This document shows, one piece after another, positions 1 through 6,496 of a DNA stretch of 9,146 nucleotides; the first letter of the stretch is position 1, and the number at the start of each line of letters is the position of its first letter. Source of the stretch: QHWK01 sp035315685 (lineage in GTDB: Bacteria > Acidobacteriota > Vicinamibacteria > Vicinamibacterales > CAVVIG01). The stretch covers positions 1 through 9,146 of the forward strand of contig DATFXR010000661.1 in assembly GCA_035315685.1 (NCBI GenBank). The letters are read 5' to 3'. The notes beneath the pieces are model-generated. The model ran no database searches. It saw only the letters and a list, made by a program, of their open reading frames with translations, and was not told the origin of the DNA. The position numbers were made by a program, and so were the translations under genes.

Positions 1-120
1 GCCGTCGCCGTCGACACGAACGAGGATGAAATGTTTGTCGTCGATGCGGCCGAAGCTGGTCTCGAAGAAGTGGACGAGCGGGAGCTTCAGCAGGCGCAGC
101 TCCAGACGTTCGATCCTCAC
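1..120 (-). CDS. menC: o-Succinylbenzoate synthase, N-terminal fragment (runs off left edge)
   Basis: Reading the minus strand from a GTG at 120-118 gives 40 uninterrupted codons to the window edge. The peptide contains LPLVHFFETSFGR, then DDKHFILVRVDGDG. This is the beginning of the enolase-superfamily capping domain as found in o-succinylbenzoate synthases. The enzyme dehydrates SHCHC to o-succinylbenzoate in cytoplasmic menaquinone synthesis. The start is well constrained: the in-frame codons just upstream are GCC, CGC, CAT, TAT and then a TGA stop, so no earlier start exists. The catalytic barrel, with its lysines and metal ligands, lies outside the window. A related enolase-superfamily member such as N-acylamino acid racemase or a dipeptide epimerase cannot be excluded from the N-terminus alone. 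It is transcribed divergently from the deoxynucleoside kinase, with start codons only 6 to 24 bp apart. Confidence 0.8.
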   Translation of the reverse strand, partial: MRIERLELRLLKLPLVHFFETSFGRIDDKHFILVRVDGDG

Positions 121-126
121 GGCGCG

Positions 127-136
127 ATGATATCAT
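127..136. promoter_or_regulatory. Perfect 10-bp palindrome between divergent menC and kinase starts
   Basis: ATGATATCAT is a perfect inverted repeat at 127-136. With a one-base offset the flanks GCG and TCGC extend the symmetry. It sits in the minimal gap between the menC GTG (120) and the kinase start, in a locally AT-rich patch within GC-rich sequence. It could be an operator or a promoter element shared by the two genes, or chance. If ATG 127 is the real kinase start, the palindrome includes that start codon. Confidence 0.25.
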
Positions 137-786
137 TCGCCGCATTGGCGTTCCGCTACATCGCGATCGAAGGTCCGATCGGCGCGGGAAAAACCGCTCT
201 GGCGGAGCGTCTCGGCACGCGGCTCGACGCGACCGTCGTGCGGGAAGAAACCGACAACCCGTTCCTCGCCGACTTCTACGCGGATCGGCCCGGCGCGGCA
301 CTGCAGGCGCAGCTCTTCTATCTGCTCAACCGTCACCGCCAGCAGACATCGCTGCGCCAGGCGGATCTCTTCAGCCAGACGACCATCTGCGACTACGTCT
401 TCGACAAGGACAAGATCTTCGCCTATCTCAACCTCGACGACAACGAGCTGTTCATCTACCAGCGTCTCTACGAGCTGCTCGCGCGCGACGTCGCGCCGCC
501 TGATCTCGTGGTCTACCTTCAGGCGCCGACCGACGTTCTGCTGCGGCGCGTGCACAGCCGCCGGCTCGATGCCGAGACCGTGGCCTTCCAGCCCGACGAC
601 GATTATCTGAGAGAGCTGAACGAGGCGTATCACCACTTTTTCTTCCACTACACGGCGACGCCGTTGCTGGTGCTCGAGACGTCGCAGTTCGACTCCGACG
701 CGAGTGACGAAGCGCTCGACGATTTGATCAAGCAGATCCGGGCGATGGGCGCCGGCACCCGCTACTACGTGCCGCGGACGAAGTAG
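127..786 (+). CDS. Deoxynucleoside kinase (deoxyadenosine/deoxyguanosine kinase family)
   Basis: This cytoplasmic enzyme of the dNK/dCK/dGK family phosphorylates deoxynucleosides to dNMPs in nucleotide salvage. Counting from the ATG at 127 (219 aa), a P-loop GPIGAGKT lies at residues 16-23. The family signature CDYVFDKDKIFA starts at residue 88, and an arginine-rich lid (RRVHSRR) lies at about 140-146. Length and motif order match bacterial dAK/dGK enzymes. The start is uncertain. ATG 127 gives a six-residue leader, while TTG 145 gives the more family-like beginning (M)AFRYIAIEGPIGAGKT. Neither has a clear Shine-Dalgarno sequence. The reading frame is open further upstream to base 1, but that part is antisense to menC and is not counted. 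Which deoxynucleoside it prefers cannot be read from sequence. It is followed by a long palindrome, so it may be a single-gene transcript. Confidence 0.88.
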   Translation: MISFAALAFRYIAIEGPIGAGKTALAERLGTRLDATVVREETDNPFLADFYADRPGAALQAQLFYLLNRHRQQTSLRQADLFSQTTICDYVFDKDKIFAYLNLDDNELFIYQRLYELLARDVAPPDLVVYLQAPTDVLLRRVHSRRLDAETVAFQPDDDYLRELNEAYHHFFFHYTATPLLVLETSQFDSDASDEALDDLIKQIRAMGAGTRYYVPRTK

Positions 787-793
787 GAGGGGA

Positions 794-900
794 GTGTGGG
801 ACCGATAGGCCCGTTGGGTGGGTTGGGTTGGACTGATGGGCCTCGCTCGCGCGAAGCGCGAGCCCTCCCCACCCACCCTATGGGCCCATCGGTCCCACAC
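794..900. repeat. Nested ~107-bp imperfect palindrome (REP/MITE-like or terminator hairpin)
   Basis: The outer arms 794-812 and 882-900 are complementary at 18 of 19 positions. Inside them, the G-rich stretch 816-827 partly pairs with the C-rich stretch 863-878. At the centre, GCTCGCGC (845-852) pairs perfectly with GCGCGAGC (856-863) across a GAA loop. The element fills most of the space between the kinase stop and accD. There is no T-tract after it, so a classical intrinsic terminator is unlikely, though a transcript could still fold here. Its size and terminal symmetry resemble a palindromic extragenic repeat or a small non-autonomous element. Whether it occurs elsewhere in the genome cannot be seen from this window. 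Confidence 0.75.
863..878 (-). other. Canonical G-quadruplex motif with single-base loops
   Basis: The minus strand reads GGGTGGGTGGGGAGGG: four G-runs of at least three with one-base T, T and A loops. By known G4 rules this is among the most stable arrangements. It lies in the right arm of the palindrome, on the accD template strand, about 40 bp before the accD start. The plus strand of the left arm has a weaker G-run series at 816-840 with one long loop. Confidence 0.6.
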
Positions 901-919
901 ACCTGCTAAGCTCTCCCCG

Positions 920-1831
920 ATGGCCTGGTTCAAGAAGACCAAGAAACCGATCGTCACGCCGACCAAGGAAAAGGCGAGCCGCGTGCCGGAAGGGCTCTGG
1001 GTCAAGTGTCCCGGCTGCCAGCAGGCGATCTACAACAAGGACCTCGCGGGCAACCTCCACGTCTGCCCGAAATGCGGCCACCATTTCCGCATCAACGCGG
1101 TCGAACGATTGCGGCTCCTGTTCGACGGCGACTGGGTCGAGCACGATCGGGATCTCGTCTCGACCGATCCGCTCGCGTTCACCGACACCAAGCCGTACAA
1201 GTCGCGCCTCAAGGCCGGCGTCGAAGACACCGGGCTCAAGGACGCGATCATCACGGCGTCCGGCACGATCGACGGACTCCCGGCGGTTGTCGCGTCGATG
1301 GAGTACGGCTTCATCGGCGGCAGCATGGGCGTCGTCGTCGGCGAGAAGATCACGCGCGCAATCGAGCGCGCGATCGCCGAGCGGCTGCCGATCGTGATCG
1401 TCTGCTGTTCGGGTGGTGCGCGGATGATGGAGGGCGCGCTGTCGCTGATGCAGATGGCGAAGATCTCGGGGGCGCTGGCGCGGCTCGATCGGGAGCGCCT
1501 GCCGTACATCGCTGTCCTGACCGACCCGACGACCGGCGGCGTCACGGCGAGCTTCGCCATGCTCGGGGATCTCAACATCGCCGAGCCGAAGGCCCAGATT
1601 GGATTCGCCGGCCCTCGTGTGATCGAGCAGACGATCCGGCAGAAGCTGCCGGAGGGCTTTCAGCGCAGCGAGTTCCTGCTCGAGAAAGGCATGATCGATC
1701 TCGTGGTCGACCGCCGCGAGCTCAAACAGGTGATCGCCAGCGCGCTCCGCTTCATGGGTGCCGTGAAGGCGCCAGCCGCGGCGGCGCCGCCGGAGCCGGC
1801 AGCCGCCGTCGAGCCGGCAGCGCAGGTCTAG
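920..1831 (+). CDS. accD: Acetyl-CoA carboxylase carboxyltransferase subunit beta
   Basis: AccD forms the carboxyltransferase with AccA and moves the carboxyl group from biotin on AccB to acetyl-CoA, giving malonyl-CoA for fatty acid synthesis. From the ATG at 920 the protein is 303 aa, the usual size. The N-terminal zinc ribbon is intact with Cys30, Cys33, Cys49 and Cys52. The crotonase-fold core carries GGSMGVVVGEKITRAIE, then CCSGGARMMEGALSLMQMAK, PTTGGVTASFAMLGD and FAGPRVIEQTIRQKLPEGFQ, all typical of AccD. The frame is open back to an ATG at 818, but that extension would translate the palindrome and precede the conserved MAWFKKTKKP beginning, so 920 is chosen. The last ~22 residues are an Ala/Pro-rich tail outside the conserved fold. 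accA is not in the window. folC follows after 54 bp, a pairing seen in many bacteria. Confidence 0.97.
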   Translation: MAWFKKTKKPIVTPTKEKASRVPEGLWVKCPGCQQAIYNKDLAGNLHVCPKCGHHFRINAVERLRLLFDGDWVEHDRDLVSTDPLAFTDTKPYKSRLKAGVEDTGLKDAIITASGTIDGLPAVVASMEYGFIGGSMGVVVGEKITRAIERAIAERLPIVIVCCSGGARMMEGALSLMQMAKISGALARLDRERLPYIAVLTDPTTGGVTASFAMLGDLNIAEPKAQIGFAGPRVIEQTIRQKLPEGFQRSEFLLEKGMIDLVVDRRELKQVIASALRFMGAVKAPAAAAPPEPAAAVEPAAQV

Positions 1832-1885
1832 CCTGCGCCGCCCGCTCCCCAATCCCCACTCTTCGCAGTAGGCTGACAGGCTTCG

Positions 1886-3109
1886 ATGGACCCGCTCGCC
1901 TATCTCTTCTCGCTCGGACAGTTCGGCATCAAGTTCGGGTTGCAGAACATCTCCGCGATTCTCGCCGAACGTGGACATCCCGAGCGGGAGTTTCAATCGG
2001 TCCACATCGCCGGCACGAACGGCAAGGGATCGGTAACGGCGATGGTGAGCGCCGCGCTGCGCGCCGCCGGCCACCGGACCGCCCGCTATACATCGCCTCA
2101 TCTGGTCGACCTCGCGGAACGATTCGTCGTCGACGGAGAGCCGGTCGCACATGACGCGCTGCTGTCCGCGATCAGCGACGTCCGATCCACGGTCGACGCG
2201 CTGCGCGACCGCGGGATCCTCGACGTGCAGCCGACCTTCTTCGAGGTGACCACCGCGGTCGCCTTCGAGCTGTTCCGGCGCGCGCGCGTCGAGGTTGCGG
2301 CCCTCGAGGTGGGCCTCGGCGGACGGCTCGACGCGACCAACGTCGTGACGCCGCTCGCCACCGCGATCACCTCGATCGCGCTCGACCACCAGAAGTATCT
2401 CGGCAACACGCTGCGGGAGATCGCCGCGGAAAAGGCGGGCATCATCAAACCGAACGTCCCGGTGGTCCTCGGTCCTCTAGAGATCGAGGCGGACCGGGCG
2501 ATCGAGAAGATTGCGACGGCATGCGGCGCGGAGCTCGTGCGGGCGTCAGCATGCGACGCGGACGGTTTCGCAGTCGGTCTGGCCGGGGCGCACCAGCGTG
2601 TGAATGCGGGTGTCACGGTCCGTCTTCTCCGTCTCGTTCACGATCGCGGGATCGCGGTTCCGCGCGCCGCGATTGCCGCCGGGCTCGCGGACCCCGACTG
2701 GCCCGGACGGCTGGATCATCGACGCATGGCCGACGGCCGCGAGCTGCTGCTCGACGCCGCTCACAACCCGGCCGGCGCGGTCGCGCTCGCGTCTTATCTC
2801 GAGGCCGACGGCCGCGGTCGCAGGCCGCTGGTGTTTGCGGTGATGCGCGACAAAGCGATTCGCGAGATGCTGACGGTGCTGCTGCCGGAAACCAGCGCCC
2901 TGATCGTGACGGCCGCCTCGACGCCGCGCTCTGCTGAACCAGAGTCGATCGCCGCCATCGCGCACGAACTGTCGCCGGCGCTGCCGATCGCCATCGAGCC
3001 GGCGCCGGAGGCCGCGCTTGCGCACGCATGGCGCGTGTCGTCGACCATCGTCGTCGCCGGATCGATCTTTCTGCTCGGCGATGTGCTGAAGCTCATCAAT
3101 CGGTCGTGA
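1886..3109 (+). CDS. folC: Bifunctional folylpolyglutamate / dihydrofolate synthase
   Basis: FolC is a cytoplasmic Mur-ligase-family enzyme. It adds glutamate to dihydropteroate (making dihydrofolate) and further glutamates to tetrahydrofolates, using ATP. The 407-aa protein has the complete motif set. The P-loop HIAGTNGKGS lies at residues 40-49, TSPHL at 69-73, EVGLGGRLDATN at 141-152 and LDHQKYLG at 166-173. EKAGIIKP starts at 182; by family knowledge its lysine (Lys183) is the carbamylated metal-bridging residue. The C-terminal domain carries LLDAAHNPAGA around residue 290. The ATG at 1886 gives the normal FolC beginning (MDPLAYLFSLGQFGIKFGL). An enzyme with only one of the two activities is possible; sequence alone does not separate them. 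It lies 54 bp after accD and 31 bp before lptD, so one transcript is likely. Confidence 0.96.
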   Translation: MDPLAYLFSLGQFGIKFGLQNISAILAERGHPEREFQSVHIAGTNGKGSVTAMVSAALRAAGHRTARYTSPHLVDLAERFVVDGEPVAHDALLSAISDVRSTVDALRDRGILDVQPTFFEVTTAVAFELFRRARVEVAALEVGLGGRLDATNVVTPLATAITSIALDHQKYLGNTLREIAAEKAGIIKPNVPVVLGPLEIEADRAIEKIATACGAELVRASACDADGFAVGLAGAHQRVNAGVTVRLLRLVHDRGIAVPRAAIAAGLADPDWPGRLDHRRMADGRELLLDAAHNPAGAVALASYLEADGRGRRPLVFAVMRDKAIREMLTVLLPETSALIVTAASTPRSAEPESIAAIAHELSPALPIAIEPAPEAALAHAWRVSSTIVVAGSIFLLGDVLKLINRS

Positions 3110-3140
3110 TACCCTTCGAACACCCCGTCAGCGGGCCGGC

Positions 3141-5543
3141 ATGTCGACACTGTTTTCCAGTCTCTGCTTCCTGACGATTGCCTGCCTCGCCGTTCCGTCG
3201 TATGCGGGTCAGTTTCCCCAGTCGGCGCCCGCCGCTCCACCGGCACCCGCGGCGGCGGCCGCATCACTCCCGGAGACGACCACCAGCGATCGCCGCGAGG
3301 CGATGAACGACCAGCAGGACTGGCACTTCATCGGCCACGTGGAAATGGATCGCGATCCTCAAGGCCTGTCGAAAATCTACGCCGACGATGTCTGGCTGTA
3401 CACCGGCCAGGACAAGGGCGTCGCGACGGGCAACGTGCTGCTCACGCAGGGCGCCAACCGGATCTCCGCCGAACGAGCCGAATTCAACACCAAGGACAAC
3501 CTGGGCACGTTCTACAACGCCTGGGGCATGGCGACGGTAAAGCCGCCGGTTCAGCGCCCCGCGACGGGCGGTCTCGCGCTGCCGCCGGTCGTCGGACAGG
3601 AGACCGTCATCATGTTCTTCGGCGAGAAAGTCGAGAAGATCGGTCCGAAGAAATACCGGATCACCAACGGCGGCTTCTCGACGTGCGCACAGCCGACGCC
3701 GCGATGGGACCTGCACGCGGGCACGGTGACTCTCAACGTGGACCACTACACGGTGCTGACCAACGCGGTGATGAACGTGAAGGGCGTCCCGATGTTCTAT
3801 CTGCCCGTTCTGTACTATCCGACCAAGCGCGAAGATCGGGCGACCGGCTTCCTGATTCCGACCTACGGCGTCTCGTCGTTGCGCGGCCAGTCGCTGCACA
3901 ACGCCTTCTTCTGGGCGATCGATCGCAGTCAGGACGCCACGTTCATGCACGACTGGTACTCGAAGACCGGTCAGGGCTACACGGGGGAGTATCGCTACAA
4001 CTACGGGCTCGGCACCGACGGGAACTTCCGCGTCCATATGGACGATACGCACGAGACGGCCTACGCGACAGCTGATCCCAACAACCCGAACATCGTTCCC
4101 GCCCAGACGACCTATGAAATCCGCGGCGCCGCCAATCAGGTGCTGCCCGGAAACATCCGGGCGCGCGGCAGCGCGAACTATTTCTCGAGCATTCAGGCCT
4201 CGCAGGCCTTCAACACCAACATCTACGATATTTCACGCAACCAGCGGACGTTCGGCGGCAACGTCATCGGCGCCTGGAGCTCGTACACGCTCAACACCAC
4301 GATCGATCACTCCGAGTACTTCAACTCGACCACCGCGTCGTCAGTCAGCGGAAACTGGCCGCGGGTCACCTTCGCGCGCAACGAGCGGCCGATCGGCGGC
4401 TCGCCGGCGTACTTTTCGGTCTCGACCGACTACTCGAACTTTCTGCGCGAATCGCGGCAGACGGCCACCAGCAGCACGGCCGAAGTCACTACCGACTTCG
4501 GCCTGAGCAGGTTCGACTTCTCGCCACAGATACGCTATCCGTTCAAGCGGTGGCTCTGGTTCACGGTGAACAACACGCTGAGCTGGCACGAGACCTACTA
4601 CACGCGCACCTACGCGCTCGACGCCAACGGCGTCTCCACCGGCGTCGTCGTCGACCAGCCATTGACGCGTCCGGCGTTGACCTACCAGGCGCAGATCGTC
4701 GGGCCGGTGTTCAACCGCGTGTGGGACACTCCGGACAACCGATACGCGGAGAAATTCAAGCACACGATCGAGCCGTATGTGACGTTGAATCGGACGGCAA
4801 CGGTCGGCGATTTCGCAAAAATCGTTCAATCGGACGGCATCGACAACCTCGTGACGGGCGTCAGCTACAACTACGGGTTGAACAACCGCTTCTACGCCAA
4901 GCGGCCACTCGCGCCCGGTCAGCCTGCGGTGGCGCGGGAAATCGTCGACGTGACCGTCTCACAGACGTACTACAGCGACCAACGGCAGTCGCTGTACGAT
5001 CGGCAATACCAGACGAGCACGCTCAGCGGGAACCAGCCCTCGCACTTTTCTCCGATCGCGCTCGGCATTCGCGCGATGCCGACCAACACGTTCAATGCGA
5101 CCGTGAATTCCGAATTCGACAGCCGCTACCTTGAGCTCCGGACGATTTCCGCGCAGGCCGGCATCACCAGCGGGATCCTCCAGGCGTCGCTCGGCTGGAG
5201 CAAACGCGCGTATATCCAGCAGCTTCCCGGCTTCAACGACCCGAACACCCTGGACCACTCGGTGAACGGCACGTCGAACCTGCGCACGCGTGACAACAAG
5301 TACGGGCTGCAGTACTCGTTTTCCTATGACGTCACGCACCACGGCCTGACCACGCAGCGGATCACCGGTTTCTACAACGCGCAGTGCTGCGGGCTGGCCA
5401 TGGAATATCAGGCCTACAACTACATCGGCACTGCCATCAATTCGCCGATTCCCTCCGATCATCGTTTCTTCATGTCGTTCACCCTCGCGGGCCTCGGCAA
5501 CTTCTCGCCTTTCAACGGCGCGCTCGGCGGAGTCCCGCGCTGA
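3141..5543 (+). CDS. lptD: LPS assembly outer-membrane protein LptD (OstA/Imp)
   Basis: LptD is the outer-membrane barrel that, plugged by LptE, inserts LPS into the outer leaflet. The 800-aa protein starts with a hydrophobic signal segment (residues 4-20) and a probable cleavage site after PSYA (residue 22), although its n-region lacks Lys or Arg. An Ala/Pro-rich linker follows. Next is an OstA/LptA-like periplasmic beta-jellyroll (about residues 60-170, containing IYADDVWLYTGQDKGVATGN). The LptD junction comes next: FSTC with Cys182, then GVPMFYLPVLYYP and RATGFLIPTYG ending near residue 243. The rest has the aromatic, Asn/Ser/Thr-rich alternating pattern of a large beta-barrel, with CCGLAMEYQ near the C-terminus (Cys749, Cys750). 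The Cys positions correspond to E. coli Cys173 and Cys724/725. No Cys remains in the mature N-terminus to match E. coli Cys31. The protein appears full length. It lies 31 bp after folC, and an SDR gene follows after 17 bp. Confidence 0.94.
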   Translation: MSTLFSSLCFLTIACLAVPSYAGQFPQSAPAAPPAPAAAAASLPETTTSDRREAMNDQQDWHFIGHVEMDRDPQGLSKIYADDVWLYTGQDKGVATGNVLLTQGANRISAERAEFNTKDNLGTFYNAWGMATVKPPVQRPATGGLALPPVVGQETVIMFFGEKVEKIGPKKYRITNGGFSTCAQPTPRWDLHAGTVTLNVDHYTVLTNAVMNVKGVPMFYLPVLYYPTKREDRATGFLIPTYGVSSLRGQSLHNAFFWAIDRSQDATFMHDWYSKTGQGYTGEYRYNYGLGTDGNFRVHMDDTHETAYATADPNNPNIVPAQTTYEIRGAANQVLPGNIRARGSANYFSSIQASQAFNTNIYDISRNQRTFGGNVIGAWSSYTLNTTIDHSEYFNSTTASSVSGNWPRVTFARNERPIGGSPAYFSVSTDYSNFLRESRQTATSSTAEVTTDFGLSRFDFSPQIRYPFKRWLWFTVNNTLSWHETYYTRTYALDANGVSTGVVVDQPLTRPALTYQAQIVGPVFNRVWDTPDNRYAEKFKHTIEPYVTLNRTATVGDFAKIVQSDGIDNLVTGVSYNYGLNNRFYAKRPLAPGQPAVAREIVDVTVSQTYYSDQRQSLYDRQYQTSTLSGNQPSHFSPIALGIRAMPTNTFNATVNSEFDSRYLELRTISAQAGITSGILQASLGWSKRAYIQQLPGFNDPNTLDHSVNGTSNLRTRDNKYGLQYSFSYDVTHHGLTTQRITGFYNAQCCGLAMEYQAYNYIGTAINSPIPSDHRFFMSFTLAGLGNFSPFNGALGGVPR

Positions 5544-5560
5544 CGCGCGGGCGCAGAGGC

Positions 5561-6496
5561 GTGAACCAGATTCTCGTGACCGGCGCGGCGGGCTTCGCCG
5601 GCAGTCATCTGCTCGATCTGCTGGCGGCCGGCGAGCGTGACGTCGTCGCGTGGCATCGGCCGGGCGGGCATCTGCCGCGCGACGTGGCGCGGACGCGGTG
5701 GGAGGCTGTCGACCTTCTCGATCGCGCGCAGGTCGCCGACGCGCTTGCCCGGCTGCGTCCGTCGTTCGTGTACCACTGCGCCGGCGCTGCGCACGTCGGC
5801 CGCGCGTGGGATTCGACCGAATCGACATTCGCCGTCAACGTGCGCGGCACTCATCATCTGCTCGACGCGCTCGAGCGTGCAGACGTCGCCGCGCGTGTGC
5901 TGGTGCCCAGCTCAGCGCTCGTCTACGCGAGCGCGTGCGAGCCGCTCAGCGAGACGCATCCGCTCCTGCCCAACAGCCCGTACGGCGTCAGCAAGCTCGC
6001 GCAGGAGATGCTCGCGCAGCGGACGAACGGCAGGATCGAGGTGGTGATTGCGCGCCCATTCAACCACGTAGGGCCGCGGCAGGATCCGCACTTTGCCGCG
6101 TCCGGCTTTGCGCGCCGCATCGCCGACATCGAGCACGGACGGTGGCCGCCGGAGATCTCGGTCGGCAACCTCGATGCGCGCCGCGACCTCACCGACGTAC
6201 GCGACACGGTGCGCGCCTACCAGTTGATTCTCGCGCGGGGTCGGCCCGGACGTCCGTACAATGTCTGCTCGGGGCGCGCGCTGCAGATTGGCGAGTTGCT
6301 CGACATGCTCCTCGCACGTGCACGCGTGCGGATTGCCGTGAAACCCGACCCCTCGCGCCTCCGCCCGAACGACACGCCGCTGGTCGTCGGCGATCCGACA
6401 CGGCTGCAGGACGAACTGGGGTGGACGCCGGCGATCCCGCTCGAGCAGACGCTCGACGATCTGCTGGCGTACTGGCGCAGCGCACCGCCGCCATGA
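5561..6496 (+). CDS. rmd: NAD(P)-dependent extended SDR, GDP-6-deoxy-4-keto-mannose reductase (RMD) type
   Basis: The predicted 311-aa cytoplasmic enzyme reduces or epimerises a nucleotide-activated sugar. Starting at GTG 5561, the Rossmann motif TGAAGFAGSH (Gly8, Gly11, Gly14) follows directly, and AGAGG lies just upstream with short spacing. The catalytic Ser is at 117/118 (PSSALVYAS), with YGVSK placing Tyr141 and Lys145. RPFNHVGPRQ at 165-174, the nearby FARRIADIEHG, RRDLTDVRDTVRAY around 207-220 and YNVCSGRALQIGELLDMLL are the pattern of GDP-mannose-4,6-dehydratase relatives. They are closest in feel to Rmd, which makes GDP-D-rhamnose from GDP-4-keto-6-deoxymannose. The partner dehydratase Gmd is not visible. 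A plain sugar epimerase or fucose/talose-type reductase remains possible. Position after lptD suggests work for envelope glycans. The frame is open upstream inside lptD, but the Rossmann fold fixes the start. Its stop overlaps the next ATG (ATGA). Confidence 0.8.
   Translation: MNQILVTGAAGFAGSHLLDLLAAGERDVVAWHRPGGHLPRDVARTRWEAVDLLDRAQVADALARLRPSFVYHCAGAAHVGRAWDSTESTFAVNVRGTHHLLDALERADVAARVLVPSSALVYASACEPLSETHPLLPNSPYGVSKLAQEMLAQRTNGRIEVVIARPFNHVGPRQDPHFAASGFARRIADIEHGRWPPEISVGNLDARRDLTDVRDTVRAYQLILARGRPGRPYNVCSGRALQIGELLDMLLARARVRIAVKPDPSRLRPNDTPLVVGDPTRLQDELGWTPAIPLEQTLDDLLAYWRSAPPP

Noticed and set aside
31..126. N-terminal extension of the deoxynucleoside kinase to an ATG at 31
   Set aside because: The 32 extra residues are antisense to a convincing menC N-terminus and match nothing in the kinase family, which begins just before the P-loop strand.
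818..919. N-terminal extension of AccD to an ATG at 818
   Set aside because: It would translate the palindrome; the conserved AccD beginning (MAWFKKTKKP, then the zinc ribbon) starts at 920.
901..919. TGCTAAGCT as an extended -10 promoter for accD
   Set aside because: Only a weak match to TATAAT, no convincing -35, and it lies next to the palindrome; not enough to call.
878..2389. 503-codon minus-strand open frame opposite accD and folC
   Set aside because: Arg/Asp/His-rich translation typical of the reverse of GC-rich coding DNA, no recognisable motif, and the plus strand carries two complete conserved genes.
3165..3190. Possible lipobox (TIAC) in the LptD signal segment
   Set aside because: Position -3 is Thr rather than Leu/Val/Ile, and LptD barrels are not lipoproteins; cleavage after PSYA is more likely.
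5384..5560. Upstream extension of the RMD-type reductase into lptD
   Set aside because: The Rossmann strand and Gly motif follow directly after GTG 5561; the extension is out-of-frame lptD sequence.
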